From an uncultured Bacteroidales bacterium (GTDB lineage Bacteria; Bacteroidota; Bacteroidia; Bacteroidales; UBA932), in NCBI GenBank assembly GCA_949294195.1, contig CASFGK010000005.1, forward strand, positions 1 through 64,000: 64,000 nucleotides of DNA, written 5' to 3'. Under the pieces are notes generated by a model, which had not been told where the DNA came from, did no database searches, and saw only the letters and a program-made list of their open reading frames with translations. Below, piece after piece: positions 1-7,900 of the stretch; the first letter of the stretch is position 1; the number at the start of each line of letters is the position of its first letter. Made by a program: the position numbers and the translations under genes.

Positions 1-546
1 GAAATCCCATATATCCCGAAGAGTATCCGGAGTGACCTCATCCACATCCAGCACAAAGTCCTTCTGCCCCCGACGGGTCATCCTCACAAAGACCTGATAC
101 CGCTCCAGTCCTCGCCGGACCACACGATAATTCTTCTTCCGGACTTCCGACAACTTGTGCTTCTCCAGAAACTCATCAAAAAGTTCCAGCAGAGTAGGCT
201 TGCGCACGGCATCCTGTTCCTCCTGCTTCTTGTACCTCTGAGGATGATGGTACTTGTCAATCAGGACAGCCAGCCACTCACTGTCCACATCAGGTGTATA
301 TTCACGGTCTATCAAGGACAGTATGTCCTGCACGCCACTATTAAGTTTCTTCTTCTTTTCATCGCTGACCAGTGCGACCCTGTCCTTATAGCCTTGCTTT
401 TCACTGCTCCAATGATTAGGGTTGATGGTCAGTTCGCTTGCGGCCTTTATATCCTTCTTCCCATCCCTCACACGGAAATAGATAGTGGCAAGTGTATCCG
501 TATTGTTCTTGCTTGCCGTCTTCCTGATAAATGCGGTAACCTTCAT
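1..546 (-). CDS. Tyrosine site-specific recombinase (integrase), N-terminal part, cut by window edge
   Basis: Translating the minus strand from the ATG at 546 gives 182 open codons that run off the window at base 1. The protein starts MKVTAFIRKTASKNNTDTLA and continues with the short beta-strand layout (IYFRVRDGKKDIKAASELTI, then NPNHWSSEKQ) of the arm-type DNA-binding domain of Bacteroidetes integrases. A helical SAM-like core-binding segment follows (KPTLLELFDEFLEKHKLSEV, then RKKNYRVVRRGLERYQVF). The catalytic domain with its R-H-R-Y residues would lie beyond the left edge, so activity cannot be judged. Such enzymes integrate and excise conjugative or mobilizable elements and phages. It lies beside a tRNA-3'-end-like sequence and an IS remnant, which suggests the edge of an integrated element. 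Family call is from recognised sequence pattern, not a search. Confidence 0.85.
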   Translation of the reverse strand, partial: MKVTAFIRKTASKNNTDTLATIYFRVRDGKKDIKAASELTINPNHWSSEKQGYKDRVALVSDEKKKKLNSGVQDILSLIDREYTPDVDSEWLAVLIDKYHHPQRYKKQEEQDAVRKPTLLELFDEFLEKHKLSEVRKKNYRVVRRGLERYQVFVRMTRRGQKDFVLDVDEVTPDTLRDIWDF

Positions 547-736
547 TTGTCCTTGTTTTATATCCGGATACAAAGATAACATTTGTTCCCAAATTGTTCC
601 CAACCATCCCGAATTTACTTAAAACAAATTTAATAAAAATAAAATAGCCTGATTTTATAAATTAGTGTAATTCAGTGTATTTTGCAGCAAAATTCACCAT
701 TTTACCATTTAAAGAAATTTCAGACAATCCAACATT

Positions 737-757
737 TTCGACCCCGACTCCGGGTAC
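737..757 (+). other. Possible attachment-site core: tRNA 3'-end-like sequence
   Basis: The stretch TTCGACCCCGACTCCGGGTAC reads like the last part of a tRNA: a TTCGA T-loop, a 3' T-stem half, an acceptor 3' strand and a discriminator base. The bases upstream cannot form the matching 5' T-stem, so it is not a whole tRNA gene. Integrases often recombine at tRNA 3' ends and leave such a copy at the element boundary, and the integrase starts 190 bases away. The att role is inference; the matching intact tRNA is not in this window. Confidence 0.3.
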
Positions 758-761
758 GATA

Positions 762-793
762 AAAGCCTGCTAATCGCTTGATTAACAGGCTTT
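762..793. terminator. Bidirectional intrinsic terminator hairpin
   Basis: AAAGCCTG pairs with CAGGCTTT and TAATC pairs with GATTA around a GCTT loop, with one C/A mismatch. There are T-rich flanks on the plus side and an A-run (T-run on the minus strand) on the other. It lies between the integrase start and the small minus-strand ORF at 841, whose transcript it would end. Confidence 0.6.
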
Positions 794-840
794 ATTCTTT
801 CTATGGGTGTAACATAGGGTAACAATTCAACCGTTGGACA

Positions 841-1023
841 TCAAATCAATTCTATATGATAACTCCAACCATCACATTGACCCGACCTTTCCCCACCATC
901 TAAAAACTCATTATCGGGGACTATCTGGATTTGTTTTCCCTGCCGCTCTGCCTTTTCAAGTGCTTCATACATTTTTTGCATCGGGATGGGAACATCATAA
1001 GAAAACACATCCACAGCATTCAA
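841..1023 (-). CDS. Small hypothetical protein, possibly the frameshifted remnant of a larger gene
   Basis: A 60-codon frame read from a TTG codon that directly follows an in-frame TGA. The product contains MQKMYEALEKAERQGKQIQI and ends GQCDGWSYHIELI; it has protein-like composition but I do not recognise it. Just upstream on the same strand an ATG opens as MQMHPMIE in another frame; removing one base near 1018 would fuse it to NAVDVFSYDVPIPM, so a one-base frameshift in a slightly longer gene is plausible. Farther upstream the same strand holds the tail of another frame (DFPAEFERQEILDMLE, then stop) that begins at an IS end. The gene sits in the integrase-associated patch and may be debris. 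Confidence 0.3.
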   Translation of the reverse strand: MNAVDVFSYDVPIPMQKMYEALEKAERQGKQIQIVPDNEFLDGGERSGQCDGWSYHIELI

Positions 1024-1308
1024 TCATTGGATGCATTTGCATAAAACAACAATATTACTCTAACATATCAAGGATTTCTTGCCTCTCAAATTCTGCCGGG
1101 AAATCCGGTTCAAACTGACCCCAGTGTCCGAAAATGAAAAAATCGGCTCCGATACGAAACCGATGATATAAAAAAGATAAGTTCAAACGGGAAAATATAG
1201 GGACAATCTCCCGGTTGACTCATATTGACGGAATTAAACGACAGTCCCTATTTAAACAGCAAATGATAACCAGACCGAAATAAAACAGCAGTTGGGAGAA
1301 CTCTTTTT
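1024..1308. other. Gene-poor stretch with IS-end debris
   Basis: No convincing gene. It contains the IS end at 1102-1135, a second diverged set of similar words (GTTCAAACGG near 1180, CCGGTTGACTCAT near 1211) that may be more of the same element end, and an 8-bp inverted repeat ATAGGGAC/GTCCCTAT at 1197-1204 and 1244-1251. The sequence is more AT-rich than the core genome to the right. Confidence 0.4.
1102..1135 (+). repeat. Insertion-sequence end, copy A
   Basis: This 34-base sequence (beginning AATCCGGTTCAAACTGACCC and ending CAGTGTCCGAAAAT) is repeated in inverted orientation at 28086-28120 with a single C insertion as the only difference. The words resemble the terminal repeats of IS21-family elements seen in Bacteroidota; that family assignment is from memory. 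No transposase gene is nearby, so it is a remnant or a solo end. Confidence 0.6.
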
Positions 1309-2196
1309 TCAATTTAGTTTACGATTCATATCAGATATGAACCGGTGAATTAAGGTTGGTTCGATTGTCCTATAAGCAGTTTCTGTGATATTATCGCTGA
1401 ATACATAGATCGCTTTGCTATTATCAAACAGCCAATAAAAGACGGATGATGGTTTGTTAGAATAGTTGATCTTAACAAGTTCTGGGTGAAAAGAGCCCAG
1501 CGATGTATCGATAATCTCTGAAATTTCTGTTAGCATATTACAATAATCGTCCCATGAGATATGATCATATGATGTTATCAGATACTTCTCCTTAACATTA
1601 TTGACATTGGAGAAGATCTGGTTGATATCTTGATCTTCATGAGAAAAGATATATTTTTTCAGGTTAGAATATTGAGACTGCAGTTGTTGCGATTGGGAAA
1701 GTAAATTATGGAATAAACTATCTCTGATGTTTTTTGGGGGACTAACAGTTTTGTAATCGGAAAAAAGAAACGAATCTCTGGCCGATTGGGCAATTTGAGG
1801 GGAATAGACGACATAGTTGATTTGCGTCCTCCCTTTTTTTGCAAGCATCATTAAATTTCCAATGTATTTCTCAAATAATGCAGGGTTGCTGAAAATGGCA
1901 TATGGAAAAACATCGATACATACTGAAATGCTAGATGGCTCTTCAGCTAAATATTTGTTGATGTGATCCAAATGATCTGGAAAATTGGATAAATATACCG
2001 TTGATATATTTTCAATGGCATGATTGATCCGCTCCAGTTGCTCGCTTCCTTGATGATTGCTCGAAATAATCCCCACAATGGTGAGGACTAAAGCAACTAT
2101 TGAAAGGAAAAGCATTAGTGGTGCATATTGTGATATCTGTTCGATTCTCCGTTTGGAGTTTTGCATCCATTTACGGACTTTAGAGTTTTGTTCCAT
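1309..2196 (-). CDS. Orphan membrane-anchored protein of unknown function
   Basis: The 295-residue product is not one I recognise. It has a basic N-terminus (residues 1-24), one strong membrane helix at about 25-44 (APLMLFLSIVALVLTIVGII), then a soluble domain of about 245 residues. Charge distribution suggests the large domain faces outward, though the basic residues before the helix also fit a cytoplasmic N-tail. The domain has alternating strands (SISVCIDVFPYAIF, QINYVVYSP, SSVFYWLFDNSKAIYVFSD) loosely reminiscent of phospholipase-D-like folds, but I see no HxK motif. The gene is clearly more AT-rich than its right-hand neighbours, consistent with transfer, and lies between IS/integrase debris and the conserved HAD gene. 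It is a possible cargo gene of the integrated element. Confidence 0.7.
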   Translation of the reverse strand: MEQNSKVRKWMQNSKRRIEQISQYAPLMLFLSIVALVLTIVGIISSNHQGSEQLERINHAIENISTVYLSNFPDHLDHINKYLAEEPSSISVCIDVFPYAIFSNPALFEKYIGNLMMLAKKGRTQINYVVYSPQIAQSARDSFLFSDYKTVSPPKNIRDSLFHNLLSQSQQLQSQYSNLKKYIFSHEDQDINQIFSNVNNVKEKYLITSYDHISWDDYCNMLTEISEIIDTSLGSFHPELVKINYSNKPSSVFYWLFDNSKAIYVFSDNITETAYRTIEPTLIHRFISDMNRKLN

Positions 2197-2273
2197 AGAC
2201 TTTCTAGTGTTTGGGCCGTTTTATTCTTCTAGTTTGAGTTTCGGGAGCGAGCGGACGATCTTCATCGTCCCGA

Positions 2274-2981
2274 TCACAGGACAATATTCTCCAGTTCACG
2301 GAAACTGTCTGCCCTGAACAGGTTCGGGTGGTCGTATTCGTCGGTCTGTTCGTGCTGCCAGGTGGTATGGAAGGGGACGTAGACGCCATAGCCGCCGATA
2401 TTAAGGACAGGGGAGATGTCGGACTTGAATGAATTGCCGACCATCAGAAGTTCAGAAGCACCGATGCCCAGAAATGCCAGCAGGTCGGAATAGGTCTTCT
2501 CATTCTTGTCAGATACGATTTCCACATGGTCGAAAAACGGTTTCAACCCGGAACGCTCAAGTTTGCGCTCTTGGTCCAGCATGTTGCCTTTGGTAATGAC
2601 TATTGTCCTGTATGAACGGGAACGTCGGATTTTCTCCAGAGTCTCTTTCACGCCGGGCAGCGGAGTGGCCGGAATACGGAGCAACGATCGCCCGAGACTG
2701 TAGATTTCCGAGACGGCAGACGCGGAAAGATGACTTGCGCCCAGTCTCAGGGCAGTCTCGATCATTGACAGAGTGAATGCCATGACTCCGTATCCGAGCT
2801 CTGCCATATTCTGCATCTCTGTCTTGAAAAGTTCAGATTTAATATATCGGGACTCACCGTATTCCGCAAGGATGGAGCACAGCCTGTCCTCGGCATTGTC
2901 GAAATATGGCTGGTTCGCCCAAAGAGTGTCATCCGCATCGAAAGCGATGACCCTGACATTGTCCTTTAAACTTGAATCCAT
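2274..2981 (-). CDS. HAD-superfamily hydrolase (YjjG-like phosphatase)
   Basis: A 235-residue haloacid-dehalogenase-type phosphatase. Motif I is FDADDTLW near residues 14-21, with the two aspartates that form and protonate the phospho-enzyme. The cap is helical (about 30-100). Motif II is the Thr of TIVITKGN, the Lys of motif III is in the SDKNEKTYSDLL segment, and motif IV is in LMVGNSFKSDISPVL. Length and motif spacing fit soluble nucleotide or sugar-phosphate phosphatases of the YjjG/Gph group; the substrate cannot be told. It lies five bases downstream of the acetyltransferase gene on the same strand, so the two are probably co-transcribed. Confidence 0.8.
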   Translation of the reverse strand: MDSSLKDNVRVIAFDADDTLWANQPYFDNAEDRLCSILAEYGESRYIKSELFKTEMQNMAELGYGVMAFTLSMIETALRLGASHLSASAVSEIYSLGRSLLRIPATPLPGVKETLEKIRRSRSYRTIVITKGNMLDQERKLERSGLKPFFDHVEIVSDKNEKTYSDLLAFLGIGASELLMVGNSFKSDISPVLNIGGYGVYVPFHTTWQHEQTDEYDHPNLFRADSFRELENIVL

Positions 2982-2986
2982 ATAAA

Positions 2987-3613
2987 CTAAAGCATATTCA
3001 GCAGCCGGAAAAACTGAGCGACATGGTATCCGTCGGCAAGACCGTGATTCAACTCTACAGATACGGACATTATGAGCCTGTCTTCCTGAGGGACCAGCCT
3101 GCCGGTAGAGATTCTCGGGATCGACTGCCCTCCGGACATCTTTCCCGCATGCTTGAGGTCGGTGAAGTCTATCCAGGGAATGGATGAATAATAGATCAGG
3201 TCATTCCTGGACTCCCCTTCTCCGAGACACAGCCCGGAAGCGTTTTTCACGCGGGCTATCTCCTTTGAAGCTTCCTCGACGAACCGTTTCCTGTCTTCAC
3301 GGTACTCGAAAACCCCGAAACCGAAACTCCCGTCTTCCCGGCCGATAGTCGGACTGGCACCGATAAGGTCGTACAGGACAATATTCCCGTCCTCCACCCT
3401 GTACCGGAACTCGTCTATGGCGTTGGCCGCCCTCAGTATCTTATGCAACGAATACAGGAAAAAGGAAGCCCCGTCCTGCTTGGACTGCATGTAGCATGAT
3501 GTGAAATCAGCCTTTGCAGTGATGCCGAAATACGGGTCGTCCAATTCCCCGAAATACCTGTAATGCTCGCGTCTTGTCCACGACTGCATGTCAACTGTGC
3601 GTTTTCCTGTCAT
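2987..3613 (-). CDS. Chloramphenicol-acetyltransferase-like acyltransferase
   Basis: I place the start at the ATG at 3613, giving 208 residues that begin MTGKRTVDMQSWTRREHYRY, which matches the usual CAT N-terminus; an in-frame ATG at 3691 would add 26 atypical residues. CAT enzymes transfer acetyl from acetyl-CoA to a hydroxyl of chloramphenicol or other acceptors, as trimers. The active-site segment is NHGLADGYHVAQFF near the C-terminus, where the His after Asn and the Asp-Gly correspond to the catalytic His and structural Asp of the family HHxxxDG signature. Chromosomal homologues of this kind are common in Bacteroidota and need not confer resistance. It heads a two-gene unit with the HAD hydrolase and is divergent from the TM2 gene at 3774. 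Confidence 0.8.
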   Translation of the reverse strand: MTGKRTVDMQSWTRREHYRYFGELDDPYFGITAKADFTSCYMQSKQDGASFFLYSLHKILRAANAIDEFRYRVEDGNIVLYDLIGASPTIGREDGSFGFGVFEYREDRKRFVEEASKEIARVKNASGLCLGEGESRNDLIYYSSIPWIDFTDLKHAGKMSGGQSIPRISTGRLVPQEDRLIMSVSVELNHGLADGYHVAQFFRLLNML

Positions 3614-3773
3614 ACCGGATAGATTTTCGGATGCGAAATTAGCAATTTTCAAGAAACAGCCACGGCATACCCGGTCGGATTTTTTCATCAAATCACGGAA
3701 AACTGTTCTTAAATTAACGTTATTTCACTACATTTACAGAACAATTTACTCAACCTGACAAACATATTTCCAT

Positions 3774-4193
3774 ATGGCTCTAATCACTTGCAAGGAATGC
3801 GGGCATCAGGTATCAGATGCCGCTTCCGTGTGCCCGAACTGCGGTGCGCCGGTCGTGAAAGACATTTATTGTCCGAACTGCGGGGAGAAGATTCCCGTAA
3901 ATGTGAAATACTGCCCGAAATGCGGAAGCCCGACACCGTCACCAAGCGCGGCCTCCGGCAGGAAAGACAAACTCGCGGCAGGACTTCTGGCGATATTTCT
4001 CGGCTATTTGGGAATCCACTATTTCTACTTGGGGAAAACCACAGCCGGTATAATCACCATCATACTGTCGCTGTGCACCTGCGGTGCATGGTCAATAGTG
4101 ACCCTCATCCAGGGTATCCTCATGCTGGTAATGAATGAGGACGTTTTCAATGAAAAATATGTAGACAACGACAGGAAGTTTCCTCTTTTCTAG
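3774..4193 (+). CDS. Zinc-ribbon plus TM2-domain membrane protein
   Basis: A 139-residue protein with two zinc ribbons: CKECGHQVSDAASVCPNCGA at about residues 6-25 and CPNCGEKIPVNVKYCPKCGS at about 33-52. After a short Ser/Pro linker comes a TM2 domain (about 66-130): GLLAIFLGYLGIHYFYLGKT, a short loop and a second helix ending TLIQGILMLVMN. TM2 proteins are small two-helix membrane proteins of unknown biochemical role. It is the first of three tightly spaced plus-strand genes (13-base gap to the next) that all encode small cysteine-containing membrane proteins, so a shared membrane role is likely. Confidence 0.85.
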   Translation: MALITCKECGHQVSDAASVCPNCGAPVVKDIYCPNCGEKIPVNVKYCPKCGSPTPSPSAASGRKDKLAAGLLAIFLGYLGIHYFYLGKTTAGIITIILSLCTCGAWSIVTLIQGILMLVMNEDVFNEKYVDNDRKFPLF

Positions 4194-4205
4194 TTTTCCA
4201 GCCGG

Positions 4206-4616
4206 ATGCCAGCCATGTTTTGCAGAAATTGCGGTACGGAACTTCCCGATGGGTCGAAGTTCTGCACCAACTGCGGATGCAGTCTCACAGAGAACAGTCC
4301 CGCTTGCACACACCCATCACATTACAGACAGGACAGACCTCCGACATATCTTGCCCTTGCGATCATAGTAACCATACTGTGCTGCATGCCTTTCGGTATA
4401 GTCAGCATAGTCTATGCATCAAAAACGGATTCATATATGGCATCAGGAGACATCGGACAGGCATGGGAAAACTCCAGAAAAGCCAGGAACTGGTCGGTTG
4501 CAGGAATAGTCATAAGCCTCTTGTGGTGGGTAATCTACGTCATCCTGATTCTGGTCGGAATCTCCTGGGCTACATGGTGGGATAACGATATCTTCTACAC
4601 GACATGCATGCTCTGA
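4206..4616 (+). CDS. Zinc-ribbon plus CD225/dispanin-like membrane protein
   Basis: A 136-residue protein with one zinc ribbon (FCRNCGTELPDGSKFCTNCG, about residues 5-24) and then two membrane helices. The first helix, TYLALAIIVTILCCMPFGIV, and the following SIVYASKTDSYMASGDIGQA form the signature of the CD225 (interferon-induced transmembrane protein-like) family; the second helix is about 100-120. Bacterial members are widespread in Bacteroidota with unknown function. Its stop overlaps the next gene by 13 bases. The start could be ATG 4206 (MPAMF) or the ATG three codons later. Confidence 0.85.
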   Translation: MPAMFCRNCGTELPDGSKFCTNCGCSLTENSPACTHPSHYRQDRPPTYLALAIIVTILCCMPFGIVSIVYASKTDSYMASGDIGQAWENSRKARNWSVAGIVISLLWWVIYVILILVGISWATWWDNDIFYTTCML

Positions 4617-4999
4617 AAGGAGGACACGTCAGGACTGCAGTCATTACAGTTGCCGCAATAACAGTCATTATTGCAGCAATACTGTTATTCAGCATTGATC
4701 CCGAAACATCCGTATATTATCCGAAATGCCTGTTCTACATGACGACAGGGCTCAAATGTCCGGGATGCGGGTCACAGCGTGCCATACACGAGCTTCTTCA
4801 CCTGCATATCGGAAGTGCATTCAGATACAACGCTCTGGCAATTGTCGCAATACCGTTTCTGGGACTTCTGTCGGCGGCATGGCTCATGCGGGGGAAGCAT
4901 CCCGGACTATATGAGAAAATCACTGCAAAGCCCGTCATTCTGACAGTCCTTGCAGTGATAGTCCTATGGTGGATAATCAGGAATGTCTTGTCATTCTGA
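4604..4999 (+). CDS. DUF2752-family membrane protein
   Basis: A 131-residue protein with three predicted helices (about 12-31, 78-95 and 110-128). Between helices 1 and 2 lies the signature YYPKCLFYMTTGLKCPGCGS followed by QRAIHELLHLHIGSAFRYN, the CPGCGxxRA motif that defines DUF2752. The function is unknown; the Cys pairs suggest metal binding or disulfides. It overlaps the CD225-like gene, which places it in the same small operon. Its end overlaps by nine bases, tail to tail, with the tricorn protease gene on the other strand. Confidence 0.85.
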   Translation: MHALKGGHVRTAVITVAAITVIIAAILLFSIDPETSVYYPKCLFYMTTGLKCPGCGSQRAIHELLHLHIGSAFRYNALAIVAIPFLGLLSAAWLMRGKHPGLYEKITAKPVILTVLAVIVLWWIIRNVLSF

Positions 5000-7900
5000 C
5001 ACTCCCAGATCTTTCAGTGTCCTCGGGGCCGGAACCGGCGGCAGCGGCTTACGGTCTTCCAGCTGTTCCATAACAACCTGAATCGCCTTCTCAAGTTGCT
5101 GGTCCACTCCCGCCTGCTCGGCTACAGGATCGTTGTCTATCAGGATATCAGGATCCACCCCATGATTCTCGACAATCCACCGGCCTGTCCCGGCGTCATA
5201 GTTTGTGAAGAACGGAACCCTTATGTCCGTGCCGTCCATATACGGAAGAGATCCGCTTATGCCGACAATTCCTCCCCATGTCCTGGTCCCGATGACAGTG
5301 CCTATGCCGTTTGCCTTGAAACTCCAAGGGAAAAGATCTCCGTCAGAAGCCGAATACTTGTTGATCAGCAATACTTTAGGTCCATAATGGACAGCGTCAG
5401 GGACAGTCTCCGTCCTTGTAGATGTCCTGGACATGGTCATACGGTACGGCTTTCTGAGCAGACGCTCGATAATCATCGGAGAAACGTTTCCGCCTCCGTT
5501 GGCGCGGTCATCGATGATAAGGGCTTCCTTGTCCAGCTGAGGATAGAAATACCTGGCAAATTCATTGAGTCCTTCCGGTCCCATGTCCGGAATATAGATA
5601 TATCCTACCCTTCCTCCGGTAGCCTCTTCGACTCTTCGGATATTGTTCTGTACCCAGTTGTAATGGTACAGCGGATACTCGTCTGCTATCGGCTCCACCA
5701 CGACATCGTGAGCACCGTCTGCTGACGGACGGCTGTTGACGGAAATCTCCGTCAGAACCCCAGCCTTGCCGACAAGAAGCTTGTATATGTTATCCACCGT
5801 ATCTGTCATTATGCCATCTACAGCCACAATATAGTCCCCTTCGCCGATATCCATCCCAGGCTCGGCAAGAGGCGAGCGCAGACTCCGGCTGTACGGTGCT
5901 CCGGGCAGGATCCTGTCTATCCTGTAGAAACCGTTTCTGCCCCTGCTGATTTCAGCACCGAGGAGTCCCGTCTGAATGCGTTCAGGACGCGGATACTCGC
6001 CGGGATTTACATAGGCATGCCCGCATGCAAGTTCACCGATCATTTCGCCTATTACATAATTGAGGTCGAGCCTGGTTTTCACATAAGGAAGGAAAACCGA
6101 ATATTTTTCCTTGACGGCACTCCAGTCGACCCCATGCATATTGGACACATAAAATCCGTCCCTGAATGCCCTCCATGCCTCATCGAAAATCTGGGCCCAC
6201 TCCTGAGCATAGTCTATCGGCGCGACCATATCGGACAGGTCTACAGGATTGTCCAGAGCCGCTTTCCCGGAAGTGAGGCTGGAAACATATATCGTGTTTC
6301 CCTGCCTGAAAAGCACATTTTCCGTTTCAGGAGCCGTTACCATATAGGCACCTTGGGCGACAAGATTGTCATCACCGGTTTCAAGATTGTATGCATGTGT
6401 AGCCCCGTTGCCGTAATACCATACGCATCTGCCGTCACTGAAAAGGTTGCGGTAATTTCCTGTCTGAAGAGGCAGTTTCACTATCCGTGCGAAAATCCCT
6501 TCAGTGTCGATTTCCACAGTACCTTTTCCGGACGTATCCTCTTCCGTCGCCTTCTCCGGCCCGTCTTTTACTGTCACTTTCTCATCCTCTGGAAGGAACG
6601 GGGACGGGACATCGTTCCGCAGCATAGCCAGGTAAATACCGCCCATGCGTGTATAGACGTGATTCCACTCAAGGCTGCCGTAAACAGGATTGAAATCCCT
6701 GTCTGACCCGAAGACCAGATACCTGCCGTCCGTACTGAAGACAGGCGAAGAAGAATTGTACCATTTTTCAGTGACAGGATATTCCCTGCCGTCCTCCAGA
6801 TTGCAAACATAGACTACCGACATACCGTTGGAAGCAGGCTTCGTATATGTGATCCAACGGCTGTCCGGAGAGAACGCCACCCCGTAAAACTCGCGTTCAG
6901 GGTTTTGCAGGACTGTCTTTTTCGCTTTCGTCGCCACGTCGACAGTCACGACACGGTTCTTCCGGTCGGTATACAGGACCGTCCTGCTGTCAGGACTCCA
7001 GACAAGGCTGCGGATATAAGTGTCATTGCCTTCAGTCAACTGCTCAGGAGCGCCCCCGGAAACCGGATGAAGATATATCTCCGTCTCCCCTGTCCTGTCG
7101 GATATATAGGCTATATACCTGCCGTCCGGACTCCAGACAGCTCCACGTTCGTTCGCTCCGGGCGTTCTGGTTATATTACGGGTAACTCCTTTGTGCACCG
7201 GCACATCGAACACTTCGCCGCGTGCCGTCACGGCCAGCCGTTTCCCGTCAGAGGAAAAGCCTGCTGAAGTGACATTCCCGGACACGTTTTTCAATTCATT
7301 TCTGGCATACACGTTTTCTGCTCCGAAAGTTATGCGGATCCGCTCTGACTTTCTGGTAACGGGATCCAGACGATAAAGATATCCGGCGTGCTCATATACG
7401 ATGGTTTTCCCGTCCGTACTCGGGAATTTGACATCATAGTCGGTATAGTCCGTCACCTTCTCCGTAGTCTCCGATACTGTATCGTAGACGAAAATATTCA
7501 TGGTCTTGTCCCTGTCCGACATAAAGAAAATCTCGTCACCCACCCACATCGGGACTATGTCCTGCGCCACATTCGAGGTTATGTTCACGACCTTTTTCCT
7601 TGTCTGGTCGTATATCCATATATCATCAGCCATCCCTCCCCGGTAGTACTTCCATGTACGGAACTCTCGGAACACACGGTTGTAGGCAAGCAGCCTGCCG
7701 TCAGGAGACCAGCTGCAGAACCCCCCTTCAGGCAATGGAAGAGCCTCAGGCATGCCTCCTTCAGGAGAGACTTTCCACAGACGGCCGTCAAATCCGCTGC
7801 TTATCCTGTTCCTGTAAACCACTTTTCCGTCAGGAGACCAGGTCATCACCACGTTGTTCGGTCCCATGCGGTCTCCGACATCATCCCTGGAGTTGGTCGC

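Noticed and set aside
157-579. 140-codon plus-strand open frame at the left edge
   Set aside because: The minus strand encodes a continuous integrase N-terminus; the plus frame is its antisense.
736-800. A complete tRNA gene next to the integrase
   Set aside because: Only a 3'-end-like fragment is present; no D-arm or anticodon arm can be folded upstream.
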